Below are positions 9,894 to 24,739 of a stretch of 64,000 nt of DNA, piece by piece. Position 1 is the first letter of the stretch, and every line of letters starts with the position of its first letter. The DNA comes from Hormiphora californensis (lineage: Eukaryota > Ctenophora > Tentaculata > Cydippida > Pleurobrachiidae): the NCBI GenBank assembly GCA_020137815.1, contig CM035350.1, positions 7,972,651 through 8,036,650 of the forward strand. Reading direction: 5' to 3'. The notes beneath the pieces were generated by a model. The model had not been told where the DNA came from. It was given only the letters and a program-made list of their open reading frames with translations, and searched no databases. Position numbers and translations under genes: made by a program.

Positions 9894-10794
9894 TAAAACT
9901 GTGGTAATAAAACAGTATTATATCACTGCGCTGGCAAGCGCAAAGGTGACCCCATTCCATCCCCCCAAAAACTTTTCCCGAAAAAGTGGGCCCGCTTGCC
10001 AACAGCGTAGATATAACAATTTTGAAGTTTCATCAAAACCAGGGGCGGGTGAGAACAGTTGAAAAAAAGGAACTTAACTGAGGTTTACAAGCAAGATATG
10101 AGCGCGGTAAGTCCTGGAAACATCTCTAACGTGGCGTAAGTTGCAGTGTTCTACCACTTTGGCCGCTGGGGCCTTCAGAGGGTGGCAAACCGTGAATGAC
10201 TTTTTTCATTTTCGAGCACTTGAAAATTGCTCTTGAAATTTAAAAAAAATATAAACAACGCGCACAGAATACAGGTATCTGCGCGGCTTTACATTTGCGC
10301 GCGACAAAATGACGTCATCAAGGAGCGCCTCCGTGTGAATGAAGCAAATAACATACGTCTTTTGACAAGGCCAACCTGCTGCTCGTCTGACGAGTAATCC
10401 GAAATAGGCGAAAATCATGCCAACCGGTTTATTGCGTTGGTTAAAAATCACAATCGGCTCAATACAAATCGAATCAAAATTTGGTGTACCATTACAATAT
10501 ATCTCAGTCAGTATATCTGACTCTAACACAAAGAGTGTACTCACCCCATCTTGGTTAAAAACCAAGAGATCATATATATCCAAAAGGTATACAGGATAAA
10601 AAACACCTCTCTCACCTCAACTGCACACTACACATAGATTGTTTTGCTGAAATATTCTAAAGATCAATTAAAAGAGCGCTACCCCTACAACACACAAAAA
10701 CACTACACAAAAAGCAGTTTATTCCGTGTGTCCGTGTATCTATAAAAGAGAGATAGTTCTATATGAACCCTGTTTGTTGGAGACAGTCCAATTA
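9894..10794. other. Intergenic before VPS4, no gene recognised
   Basis: Apart from a short inverted pair around CTGGCAAGCG (9930) and CGCTTGCCA (9992), I see no coding or RNA feature. Short open frames on both strands lack protein-like composition. Confidence 0.45.
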
Positions 10795-13460
<2,666 letters not shown>

Positions 13461-13546
13461 TCCTGCTTCATCGTGCCATCTCGTCTAGATACACAGAGGT
13501 AGGAAATTAGGACTATTACTACTATACAATCAGGATGGGGAAATGG

Positions 13547-13564
13547 GGTGGGGGGGGGGGGGGG
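13547..13564. repeat. Poly-G tract
   Basis: A near-continuous G run upstream of the VPS4 start codon, read as poly-C on the VPS4 strand. Similar runs recur at splice sites and transposon ends elsewhere in the window. Confidence 0.8.
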
Positions 13565-13696
13565 TCATTTAGAAACTCGAAGAGAAGAAATTGGTGGTGT
13601 GTGTGTGTGTGTGTGTGTTTATTTTGTCGGCTTGTATTACTACTGCGTGTAAAGATACACACCCACACTCTCAATCTAGAGATCGACAGAATATGT

Positions 13697-13842
<146 letters not shown>

Positions 13843-14354
13843 TAATATCATCGTATTCTTGGTTGAGACAAAACAAGACTCTGTTTTTACATAAAGAAAT
13901 ACTTATTGCGTGAAACAACATACCAACGAGAAGGAAAGAGAGGGAGAGGGGGTTTAGAGAATCACTCGAATATTGATTTCTTGTTAATTTCACACGACGA
14001 TCATATTATATTATTATTTGAGAGGTGAATTGCAGAGCTTGCTATCATGTATAAACGTTTTCAAGTGATCAACAAGGGCCTGGGGTAGACAGAGAACGGT
14101 TTAATTATGAAGTCTGTTCTACAGACGCTTTACGACACCAATAACTTATCACAGACAAATAGGGGGCCGGGGGCTAACTTATAGTGAGAAAGAGAAACAG
14201 ATCAGAGAAATTAAAAACTGAAAAGAAGAGAGAAAGAGAGGGAGAGAGAAGGAATGAAGGGGTGCTATGTACAGATCAAGTATTGGTGATGAGGGTGTGT
14301 GTGTGTGTGTGTTTGTGTGTTTATGTCTCTGTAGTATACACAACATCATCACCC

Positions 14355-17300
14355 TCACGACTCCTCCTCCCCTCCCTCGATATCCTGTATCTCTGTGTTA
14401 TCTCCCTCCCCGTCCACAGCGACGGCCGTATCACTAGTCCACAGGGTCAGGTTGTCCCTCAGCAGCTGCATAATCAGTGTGCTGTCCTTGTAACTCTCCT
14501 CTGCGAGGGCGTCCAACTCAGCAATGGCGTCATCGAAGGCCTCTTTGGCAAGGCGGCATGCCCTCTCAGGGCTGGCCAGGATCTCGTAGTAGAAGACGGA
14601 GAAGTTGAGGGCCAGACCCAACCTGATTGGGTGGGTAGGAGCCATGGTCCTTGAGGCATCCGTTGCCAGTTTATAGCTAGACAGGGAGCTCTCTGCAGCC
14701 TCTTTCCTCGCCTGGCTGGTGGTGAACTCAGCAAGGTAACGGTAATAATCTCCCTTCATCTTGTAGTAAAACACCTGTGATTCTGCAACCTGGGCATTAG
14801 CAATCAGGTAGTTGTCTAGCACGTTTAGAATATCATCACAGATAGCCTTTAGTTCCTTCTCGATTTCTTCCCTGTACGCTGTCAGAAAAAAGGGGTGTTA
14901 GATTTAGAATAACTTGCATGATGCATCTCTATCTGGAAACGAACACTTCTCCCCCTACTACTTCTTTTCCCTTCTTACCACTGGTTCCAGCATTATTCTT
15001 CTTTGCTTCCTCACTATCCTTACTCTCCAAGGTACTGATAATTCTCCATGACGCTCGTAGTGCACCGATTACATTCTTATAGGCGACAGACAACAGATTC
15101 CTTTGTTCAACTGTCAAATCCTCGCCCAGGGAAGCAACCTGAAAATACGGAATTTTGTTAATACACAGACTGTCGTAAGATCAAATTTCTGTATCTGGGT
15201 TTATGGGACTGCTTTATTAGAGGGGCTCCTGTGGGGAAAAAGAGAGAGAGAGTAGGAGAGAGAGAGAGGAGAGAGAAGGAGAGGAAGAGAGAGAATGAGA
15301 AGAGAGGGAGGAAGGGAGGAGAGGGAAGCTGAAGAAAAAGTAGGGGAAAAACGTTTTCGGGGAAACTCAGAGGAAAGAGAGCAGATTTCGGGGGCCCCGC
15401 TCCTCTAGAATGTCTCTGGGGGGGTCCCCTGACTATTCTTGCCCCTTTTGTGAGCGGGCCCCGGGGGGCGGCAGGTTTTGGGGCTCGGGCTAAACCCCGG
15501 CCCCCTTTTGTTTTGGGGGGAGGCTGCCCGGGGGCCCCGCCGGGGCCAATGGCAAGGGGGGAGAGGCACAACAAAGAGGGTAATTTAAAGCCTGTGGTTT
15601 TTAGTTTGTAATTTCCACAGCCTTACCGTTTCGAATAAGTGGTTTCCCTTTTTTTGTCAAACCCCGACTTTTTCTTGTTACCATATTTCTCTTTCCTCGC
15701 TCTTTTCCCCTTTACCTTTTCCCCCTTTCCTTTATTTTCTTTCGGTTTTTAAAAAAAACCCCCCAAAAACCACCGTTCCCCCCCGCCTAAACTTTTTTAT
15801 CGGAGGGAAATTTCAGGGACAAAAACAGTTTCCTTTTTTTAAACTGTCAAATCCCGCCCAGGGAGCAACCTGAAAATCCGGGGAATTTTTTTAAAATACA
15901 CAGATTTGGCCGGTTTATGATAAAAGAATTTTCATTTTAACCCTTGTGTTTTATTTAAAACGTTTTTAACTCCCCGGGGGTTTAAAAAAAAAAGAAAAAA
16001 AAAGGGGGGGAGAAAAAAAAATTTTCCCCCGGGGGGCCCCCTTTCCTTTTTAAAAATTTCCCCGTGGTTCTGGGGGGCCCTCGCCGTTTTGGGGTTTTGG
16101 GGAATTTTTCCCCCTTCGCTTCTCGGGGCCCCCCCCCTCCTTTTTTGGGGCTAGAGGCCTTTCTGGGTCGGGCGGCCCCTCTCTCTCTCCTCTCTTTCCT
16201 TTTCCCCTTTCCCCCTCTCTTTTTCTCTTCTCGGTTTTCCTCCCCCTTTTTCTCGTTTATTTTCCTTCCCCCCTCTCTTTCCCCCTCCCCCTCCCTCCCC
16301 CCCCTCTCTCTTCCTCTTTTTGGGGGGGCTCTTCTTTCCGCTCTCTCGCCCCCCCTCTCTCGTCCCTCGCTCTCCCCCTCTCCCCTCTCGGGGGCGCTTC
16401 CCCTCTCGCCCCTTTTTGGGGGGGGGGGCTCTCCCCCCCTTTTCCAAAAAGCTGGGGGTTTCTGAAGATTTTAAATAAATTTTTCCCCCTTTTTCCAAAA
16501 ATTTTGTCCCGGGGGGGTTTGAGGAAAAAAGGGCCCCCCAAAATTGCTAAATGGGTTTTGGGGGGGCAAAGGGGGAAACAGCTGCCTTTTTCCCTTTGTA
16601 AAATACCTTTTATCCCCCCTTTTTCGCTCGGCCCCCCCTTTGCTCCGCCATTTTTACCATAAAACACCAGGTTTTTCCCAAAACAGGTCATATTTTCCCT
16701 TTTTTTCCATCCCGAACTGTGGTTCGGGGCTTTTGACCCCGGGGCTACAAGACAGTGTGAACGTTAATTTTTTCTGTTCACATTTAGAGCTAAAGGAAAA
16801 GGGGTTTAATAAAAAACAGGGGAAATTTTTGGGAAATTTAAAACCCGGGAAATTGGTACCCGAAAAACAATTAAAAAAAACGAAATAAAAGAACTTTAGA
16901 CAAAAACCCCCCTTGGTTCTTGTTTTTTCCCCAAAGTTCCTTTTAAAATACCCTAAAGAATTTAATTTCCGGGGACCCACGTGAAAAATTTTTTGGCCCA
17001 AAAAGCCCCTTTTGGGGCCCACAAATTTCAGGACTGAACCAATCGACCCCCCGTGGACGGGTAAAATGGGTTTTTACCAAAAGCCCCTGTTTTAAATTTG
17101 TTTCCTGCCCTTTTTCCCCCCAACCCGCAACAATGGGCCAATTTTTCCTTCGCGTTTTAAACGAAGCTAGGGCCCCGGGCAGGTAAATTTAGATGGCGGG
17201 GCTGCCGCTCCCCGTCATTTGGGACACGACCTGTCAAAAATGTCCAAATCGACACCTCCCGGAAACAATGGGGGAAATTTGGGTTGATTTTTGGGTGCTC

Positions 17301-19477
17301 CAGTTTCCGGGTTTGGGAAACAAAACCCGGGTGACATAAAGCCCTCCCTTTGGTGAAAAGATCTACTTTTTTTAACCCACTGCTCTGAGGGATTTTTTTA
17401 AAAAAAACGTTTGGGCCATTCTGTTTTTTCTACTTGTGTTTGGGCATAAAAAGCACAATTTCCTTAAATGCCCTTTCACGGAAACCCTCCTGTAACATGC
17501 GGGGTTACAAAAAAGCAGCCCCTTTAAGCCTCTTTAACGACCCCCCTCATGCTCTCGTATCAGTCATCTTTTTTAAACAAAGTGTTCGCCCCATCGATGT
17601 TTGGCTTTTGAAAGCATTTAGTCTTCTCCCCTCAGCCAAATTAAAACCAAAAAGGCTGTAAAAGGGGGCCCCTATTGAATTTAATTAACCCATCCTCTGT
17701 TCCCATTTTGGCCATGTCAAAATTTTGCCCCCGAAAACTAATTAAAGGGTTGTTAGATAAACCGGAAAAAGGGGGTTCTTGCAGAAAACCAACACAAACT
17801 TGGGGATCAGCGCCTTTTTCCCTTGAAAATGCCCCTTCCATTCTAAACCAAACGTCTTAAACCCCTTTCCCCTCCAACGGTCCACATTCCGGGCAAACGT
17901 GCCCTCCGCTTTTGTTAGTCCTCAAAAAGTGCAACATCGGGGTCCCGGGGACAGCACATTTAAAAACCCCACGAAACCCGGTTTTTTTACGAGACATTTT
18001 TTTTCTAAGACAAGTGGGGCCCTTTAAAAGGTTTTACGGTAGACTGTAGAGGAATTTTGGTTGGTTTTCCCACGTTTGGGGGAAGTGTGTATACTGGGGG
18101 GGCGGGGTCCCTTTTTTAAAAAGAGTTTGAAAACTTTGACCTTGCCTTGGCCTTGCTTTTTTAAATACTTGTGCGACGCGCAGGAAAGACAAATTTCGAG
18201 AACGCGCTTTAAAGAAAATGCCGTCAAAAACCCAAAAAGACTCGCACAGCGCTACATTATCTAAACCCCCCCGGTGCCCGGTTTTTTGTTTTTCCCCGCT
18301 ACTTTTCCCGGGTTTTTAGGGTTCGATTTTTGATTATTTGGGGTTTCCACCAATTTTAATTTTTTCATTGATAAATTTTAAAAAGGGGTGATTCAATAGT
18401 TTTTCCCCCTGAGCCCTATTCCCATACGAATTCAAAGATATATTAAAAACTCGATCTTCCGGATATTAGATCGTTTTCCCTAAATATGTTTAAAAAACCC
18501 CTAAACATTTTTAAAACCCTGATTTCAGATCAGCTCTGGGGTTGTTCTCCCTCCCCCTTTTCCCCCCCCATCATGTGACCCCTATATAAATCTCGGGCCC
18601 CCCCGATTACCCGCCCCCCCTTTTTCAAAGCGGGTTGGAGTTCTCTTTCTTTCCCCCCGAAAATACCTAGTTCTATCCACTATCAAGTTTACTGGACTTT
18701 CCGGGTTCAAAACTAACTTTCCAGTTTTCCCACTTCTCTTCATCTCTCTGGCGGACCTGCTGAGTGGGCCTAGTGCCGTGCTTTTTCAGCATTTAGAAGC
18801 GCGGGTAACGCGCGAGATATTGAAGTATCATCCTGAAGTATCATCTCTCAGAGAGCCCAGAATCATTGTTTTCTGAAGTTTTCTTTTATAGAAAGCTTCA
18901 TGGTGTACCTGGGGTGTTAAAACAACCCGGGATCGTGTAGTATGGACAATTTGTGGGTGGCCAATTGACGGCTTTTTTTAAATTTCACTCGCATTTCCGT
19001 GTGAGAGCTCGTGGAACAAAGTGTGTCTGTTTTCTCTGAAATTAGAGTTCAAAACAGATTTGTACACTGCTCAGCTTGTACTCACCCGTTTTTCATCTAG
19101 TTTTCACCAGTGTGCTCGGGGAACAATTGCCAATAACGAACAACAAGCGAAATGACGCAAACCCGCCAACTTTTCTCTCAGCGTGCGTGTTTGTGCTTGT
19201 TGGTCAAAACTTGCTAGTCGCGTGTGCGGCGCTGAGAGAATCCTGAAGTATCCCGCGCACCCCTTGGTTCTGAAGATATTGAATGAAATTTTCCAGCAAC
19301 ATTGTACCAGTGAGGGTGGAGAGATAAAGTAGCAAAATATGTCAATAGTTTGTTGCAAAGAGGGGCACAGCTGACCTGTTTCATGTAAGATACCATATCA
19401 TCGTATCGCTCTGCCTGCTCCGCCAGTTTAGCCATATACACCAGGTCTTCCACAGTCATACTTTCTGTTGCTGCCAT
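14355..19477 (-). CDS. YWHA-like: 14-3-3 phosphopeptide-binding protein
   Basis: Exons 19376-19477, 14979-15138 and 14355-14878 with continuous phase give 261 aa, close to the usual 245-260. Recognisable segments are [17 protein letters not shown] in helix 1, [20 protein letters not shown] holding the Lys and Arg of the phosphate pocket, YYRYLAEF with the Arg-Tyr pair, and [17 protein letters not shown] plus [13 protein letters not shown] near the end. 14-3-3 dimers bind phospho-Ser/Thr clients throughout the cytoplasm. Exon 2 has an extra Lys/Asn-rich segment before the [11 protein letters not shown] helix, as in epsilon-type members. Intron 1 is 4.2 kb, but about 3.2 kb of it is the corrupted duplicate described at 15600-18760; the true intron may be under 1 kb. 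Confidence 0.95.
15600..18760. other. Corrupted second copy of the 14-3-3/TFIIB locus, probable assembly error
   Basis: This block mirrors clean sequence nearby in the same order. 15840-15900 matches the 14-3-3 exon 2 edge (15110-15175), 16565-16715 matches exon 1 (about 19345-19480), 16730-17040 matches 19500-19760, 17100-18010 matches the TFIIB frame (19790-20640), and 18010-18720 matches 20640-21240. Single bases next to homopolymers are replaced or stretched into runs of C, G, A or T, which destroys every frame. Outside the block both genes are intact. This looks like an unpolished read or alternative haplotype left in the assembly. An old decayed duplication would not show such run-biased changes. 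Both block edges are approximate. Confidence 0.75.
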
Positions 19478-19699
19478 CCCGATCTGTGTTCAGTGTGAGC
19501 CCGGCTACAAGACAGTGTGAACAGTTAGAGTTTCTGATTAACAGTTAGAGCTGATGATAAAGGGGTAAACGGGAATTGGGAAGTAAAAAGTCGGGTATTG
19601 GTATCTGAAAACAATTGAAAAACGAAATATATACAGAACATAGCACATACATATAATATGCTTTGTCAAAGAAGTTAAGTGTTAAAATAGCCTGACAAT

Positions 19700-20635
19700 T
19701 CAGGCACGCATCGTGTAAAACTGGTCCAAATGTCCCTTTGCCACTATTTCAGGACTGAACAATCGATCCCGTGACGGGTACATGGTTTTACACGTTTGTC
19801 TTATCGTTGCCTCCGCCACACCCGCAACATCGCCAATATCCTTCGCAGACTTATCGATAGCTAGGGCCTGGCAGGTAAAGTAGATGGCAGCTGCTGCTAC
19901 CGTCACTGGGACACGACCTGTCACAATGTCCAAATCGACTGCCTGCCGGGCAACAGATGTGGCAATTTGTTGAGTTTTGTGCTCCAGATCCAGGTTGGAA
20001 CAGAACCGTGACATAAAGTCTCCCGTTGTGATAAGATCTACATTTGTACCCACTGCTCTGATGATAAGTTTAAACGATTTGCCGATCTGTTTTCTACTTG
20101 CTGATTGGCATACAGCACATATTTCCTTGAATGACCTCACGGCACCCTCCTGTGAACATGCTATGTACAAACAAGCAGCACAATTAGCCTCCGTTGAACG
20201 ACCTCTCAGCGCTCTCGTATCAGTCATCTTCTTGAACAGAGTGTTCGCCCTATCGATGATGGCTTGTGAAGCATTTAGTCTATCTGCCATCAGCCTGATT
20301 ACACCAAAGGCGTGTATAAGGGCCCTATCTGAACTTGAATTACCCATCCTTTGTTGCCATCTGGCCATGTCATAATTGTCCCCAGTGAACTGAATTGAAG
20401 TTGTTAGATCACCAGATAGAAGGGGATTCTCTGCAGCTCCAACACGACTTGGATCAGCGCCGTTATCGTCTGAAAATGTCCTCCATTCTGAACCAACGTC
20501 TATAACTCTGTTACCTACAACGAGTCCACATTCCGGGCAAACAGTGTCTCCCGCTCTGTAGTCCTCAACAAGTGCAACATCGGGGTGCTGGGGACAGCAC
20601 ATTCGACCCCACGCACCGGTGTTTTTACGAGACAT
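19700..20635 (-). CDS. GTF2B: Transcription initiation factor TFIIB
   Basis: Single exon, 311 aa against 316 in human. The N-terminal zinc ribbon reads CPQHPDVALVEDYRAGDTVCPECG (two pieces, CPQH and CPEC, are the ligand pairs). It is followed by the B-reader segment RVIDVGSEWRTFSDD, the linker DPSRVGAAENPLL and two cyclin folds (about 100-205 and 206-300). TFIIB bridges TBP on the promoter and RNA polymerase II and sets the start site. The extreme C-terminus is divergent, ending QFYTMRA. The gene is 222 bp upstream of 14-3-3 on the same strand. Confidence 0.96.
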   Translation of the reverse strand: MSRKNTGAWGRMCCPQHPDVALVEDYRAGDTVCPECGLVVGNRVIDVGSEWRTFSDDNGADPSRVGAAENPLLSGDLTTSIQFTGDNYDMARWQQRMGNSSSDRALIHAFGVIRLMADRLNASQAIIDRANTLFKKMTDTRALRGRSTEANCAACLYIACSQEGAVRSFKEICAVCQSASRKQIGKSFKLIIRAVGTNVDLITTGDFMSRFCSNLDLEHKTQQIATSVARQAVDLDIVTGRVPVTVAAAAIYFTCQALAIDKSAKDIGDVAGVAEATIRQTCKTMYPSRDRLFSPEIVAKGHLDQFYTMRA

Positions 20636-20887
20636 TTTGTTCTAGAGACAAGTGGGGACCTGTAAGGTTTACTGTAGACTGTAGAGCAAGGTGGCGTAGG
20701 CTGTCACGTTTAGGGGAAGCGGCCAGCGGGTAAAGCGACGCGGCTGCCGGAACTTTTTTCAAAAAGTGTTTAGGAAATCTCAATTTTTTTAAGGCCTTGA
20801 CCTTCTCGCGCGGCGCAGCGGCAATAAATTTCGAGAACGCGCATTGAATAACATGCGTCGCAACCCGGAAAGACTCGCGCGAGCGCT

Positions 20888-20944
20888 ACAGTTGTCAGTT
20901 ATTGTTAGATATTGACTCAATATCGAACAATAACTGACAACTGT
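20888..20944. repeat. 57-bp near-perfect hairpin upstream of TFIIB
   Basis: Arms of 28 bp starting ACAGTTGTCAGTTATTG and ending in its complement pair with one mismatch around a 1-base centre in TTGACTCAA. It sits about 250 bp upstream of the TFIIB start codon. The corrupted copy of this locus lacks the hairpin at the matching place, near 18255. Confidence 0.8.
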
Positions 20945-21174
20945 CCACCCCTGGTCCATTATATTTAGTTCATTGATCAAATTAAAAAGCGGTGATTCAA
21001 TAGTTATTCTGAGCACATATTACCATACGAATTCAAAGATATATATAATACTCGATCTGTCCGGATATTAGATCGTTTACTCAATATGATTAAAAAGCTG
21101 AACACTTAACACTGATTTCAGATCAGCTCTGTGATTGTTCTCCCTCTCTTTCTCAGTCATCCCTGATATGATAC

Positions 21175-22576
21175 TCAGGATCCCCGATTACCCGCACCCT
21201 CCTTGTTCAAAGCAGGGGGAGTTCTCTTCTTTCCCCCGAAAACAGCGTCGTTAAAAGCATCCATGAGGCTAGCCTTGAGGGTCCTCCCCGCCATCTTACT
21301 CTTGAATGATTTTGGTGGTGTGTGAGTTTTAATGGGGGACGGTTTGGTTGCTTTCCTCTCGAACACGGGTGAAGTAGCCTCATCATCAGTGGGGGCTACA
21401 GCAGTTCCACTTGTATTGGCAGCAGTAGCAGGGGTTGTTTGTTTGTTTTCTTGTCCTGGACTGCTGGTCTCTGGTTCCTCGAAGGGCTCAAACACCTCCC
21501 CGAACTTGTTCTCAAATCGTGGCGTGGCTTGTTGTACTGGTGGCTCTTGGTCCTTTACCGGGGATGGGGAATCTGAATGGGAATGGTTAGATCGTTACAC
21601 AATGCGGGGTTAGATCGTTACACAATGCGGGGTTAGATCGTTACACAACGGGGTTAGATCGTTACACAATGCGGGGTTAGATCGTTACACAATGCGGGGT
21701 TAGATCGTTACACAATGTGGGGTTAGATCGTTACACAACGGGGTTAGATCGTTACACAACTGATAACGGGGTTAGATCGTTACACAATGCGGGGTTAGAT
21801 CGTTACACAATGCGGGGTTAGATCGTTACACAATGCGGGGTTAGATCGTTACACAATGCGGGGTTAGATCGTTACACAATGCGGGGTTAGATCGTTACAC
21901 AATGCGGGGTTAGATCGTTACACAACGGGGTTAGATCGTTACACAATGCGGGGTTAGATCGTTACACAATGCGGGGTTAGATTGTTACACAATGTGGGGT
22001 TAGATCGTTACACAATGCAATGCGGGGTTAGATTGTTACACAATGTGGGGTTAGATCGTTACACAATGCAATGCGGGGTTAGATCGTTACACAATGCGGG
22101 GTTAGATCGTTACACAATGCGGGGTTAGATCGTTACACAACGGGGTTAGATCGTTACACAACGGGGTTAGATCGTTACACAATGCGGGGTTAGATCGTTA
22201 CACAACTTACAAAATACAAATCACCCCCATGAATATCATTATAATGGATAGAGAGGATAGCACTGTATTTAGGCCCTTCACTTCTGCTCTTCACTTCTGA
22301 CCTCTGGCCCGATATCTTACCTGGAACGGCTGGTGCGTGGAAATCATAAGCTCCACTAGTATCCATGGGAAGTGCAGTAATCTTGGTCCGGAGAGCACGG
22401 TTTGAGATAGAAATTGGCTCCTCTCTAGCTACCACTGGGCTGGGAGGTCTGTCCCAAACTGTGGGAGGGGGGATATATATCGTTAGAACAACCTGAGTTG
22501 AGCGTGTGTTGTGTGTGCTACTCACTTTCACGTTTTAGCCTGGAGCCACGATGAGAGGAACGGCGAATTGGATATC
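21175..22576 (-). CDS. Unrecognised disordered protein, 5' end not resolved
   Basis: Three exons join in phase: 22526-22576, 22321-22458 and 21175-21572. They give about 195 aa before a missing 5' part. The sequence is rich in Pro, Ser, Thr and charged residues, with a basic segment RRSSHRGSRLKRE, then WDRPPSPVV, PKSFKSKMAGRTLKASLMDA as the most ordered-looking piece, and the tail GKKRTPPALNK. No domain is recognised; it resembles intrinsically disordered nuclear or cytoskeletal regulators. The second intron is filled with a 23-bp minisatellite. The start codon may lie in an exon beyond 22590 that I could not fix. Confidence 0.55.
21583..22205. repeat. 23-bp minisatellite containing GGGGTTAG
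   Basis: About 26 copies of TGCGGGGTTAGATCGTTACA plus CAA. Some lack the TGC and are about 20 bp, and some have C-to-T changes. The array fills most of an intron of the minus-strand gene at 21175-22576. The unit carries GGGTTA, which matches the animal telomere repeat in phase. Confidence 0.92.
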
Positions 22577-22619
22577 CTGTGAAATGAGGTGGTATGTGGT
22601 GAGATGTGTATTGTGTAAT

Positions 22620-23290
22620 GTACAGTGTGCACACATGTGTATTGTGTGCACACATGTGTATTGTGTAATGTACAGTGTGCACTGTGCACACTGCACACGG
22701 TGCACCAGAAGAGTCATCGACCTTTGGTATGTTCTAACTTCTAACCCTTCCGGAGCTCTCGAAAAGGGGGGTAGAGCTAAGCAAATCGACCCCAACTAAA
22801 AATGCGAAACAAACTCCACTTGGGGGAGGGGTGACCCAGCTGTCACCTTCCTGAACCACTCTACCGATTGCCAAGCTGGACCCTACCGATTGCCAAGCTA
22901 GACTGTGTTTCGAGCGCCCCGCCCCCGAAAATACAAATGTAAATAGAGGGTTAGAATATAACAACCTACGGAATAAAAACTGAGAATTTTGTTCTAAAAC
23001 TGGATAATTTTGTCCTAAAACTGAGAATTAAGATTTACTGTCTCTGGTCGAAAATTAATTATTATATTAATTATTATTATTTCTTTTTCCTGCTGCTGAA
23101 GACACTCTTCCGGATGATCTATTTGGCACTCAATACTTAGTTTTTCCTAGTACTGAACTTTTCCTATGAATTCTGATCGTGTCTAGTTTCCTAATGATCT
23201 CGTTCTCTTAGTTCAGATACCACAATTCTGTCACGTGTTTACTGTTTCCTAATGCTCCTGTTCTTTTAGTTCTTACCTCTCATACCACTC
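22620..23290. other. Intergenic with TG-rich repeats, no gene fixed
   Basis: Contains short imperfect repeats of ACACATGTGTATTGTGT at 22628-22670 and a segment (22705-22915) related to 32985-33090. No exon could be placed with confidence. Confidence 0.4.
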
Positions 23291-23617
23291 AAACAACCAA
23301 CATTGCAAAATATGTAAATGATCACTTGCAATGCAATGAATATTTATCACCGCAAAACTTCCACGAAATTGATATGGTCTCTTATCTCTGAAACCAATCG
23401 GACAACCAAGAAAGAATTGTAAAACATGTAAATGATCACACGTCAATGTAATCTATTACATGGACGTATGATCATTTACATGTTCTTTGTTGGTTGTCTG
23501 ATTGGTTTCAGAGATAAGAGACCATATCAATTTCGTGGAAGTTTTGCGGTGATAAATATTCATTGCATTGCAAGTGATCATTTACATGTTTTGCAATTCT
23601 TTGTTGGTTGTCCGATC
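23291..23617. mobile_element. Foldback element of about 325 bp
   Basis: Two inverted arms of about 160 bp meet near 23453 with almost no loop. The arms carry ATGTAAATGATCACTTGCAA, TTCCACGAAATTGATATGG and CCAATCGGACAACCAA. Short ATGTAAATGATCAC sequences recur inside the arms. No target duplication or coding capacity was seen. Confidence 0.8.
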
Positions 23618-23649
23618 TCTGCATATTTGATTGGTATTTGGTTCTATAA

Positions 23650-24739
23650 AAACATCCCGTGATCCAACCCTATTTAACAGACAATATGTGGTTGTACCTT
23701 TAGATTACCATCCATTGCATTCGCCAATAAAATTTGACACTCTTTCTTAGGCTGCGGATTACGGGGCCCCCGGATGAGACGCCCATACCCGGAAAATTTG
23801 CTTATTTGTGGTAAATTAGCACAATTTTGGATGCCAACACTCAGTCATATTTTTTGGCTTAAAACCAGACCATACTATTTATTTAGTAACCTAATTCGGT
23901 CAATTTCATATTCTAAGCTTCTCATTAACTTTTGAAAAAAATACAAGGATTGTTTCTATCCCACATTTTAGGAGGGAAATTCGCAGATTTGCCTCAAAAA
24001 TCTTATAAATCTCACGGGTTTTGGCCAAAAATCGAAAATCTCAAAAATCTCAGCTACCCTGAAAATCGCCAATGATGCATGCGGTTGTTGCGGCAGCCCT
24101 CCCCCCAACATATTGACCGTGCAGTTTGAAAATGAGAAAGCACGCAATTCTATCGAAAGAGATTTTATGGTACCAAAATGATAGGAAATATGTATTGTAA
24201 TCGATTGACGGTCATCCCGTTGAATATTTCTGTGGATCTTTCTCTTGAAAAGAGTAGAGACAATGCGGTTGGGGGTTGGTATGAGCGCTGAGGGAGGGCG
24301 GCTGAATATTAACGATAAAGAAGTTGCGAATCTAAGTCTGTACCCAGGCCTCAGTATTTTAGTTTGTTCTGTCTAGCATGTTTTTTTATAACGACTTCTC
24401 AGACGATATAGATATTGTACTTCTGAGACCCCGGTATCGGATTGCTGTTTCTCTAGATACTAGAGTACCCGAGCTATGGCCTATGACAATGCACAAAAAG
24501 GGGTGGCACGTGACTTTAACCACGTGGTGATCTAACCGCTCCTACTATCATACACATTGGGTTTTTGAAAAAAATGGCGAGGCGGGTAAATCATTTACTG
24601 TAACACGCGAATTTTCCCAAAAAAGCGCTGCTTTTTTACGCCGCGCGGAACCTAAAATTACGCGCGCAGTGTAAAATTTTAAAATTCATTGAAAATTTCC
24701 TCGCGTTTTATGTCGCAAAAAAAAGTCGACGAAAAATTT
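23650..24739. other. Intergenic, no gene recognised
   Basis: AT-rich sequence with scattered GCGCG-containing stretches near 24600-24700. No convincing frame, RNA or repeat boundary was seen. Confidence 0.45.

Noticed and set aside
17100-18010. TFIIB pseudogene
   Set aside because: The change pattern is homopolymer-biased and extends through neighbouring non-coding sequence and 14-3-3 exon 1, so an assembly error explains it better than a decayed gene.
21583-22205. Possible CRISPR array
   Set aside because: Units are contiguous tandem copies with no unique spacers, in an intron of a eukaryotic gene.
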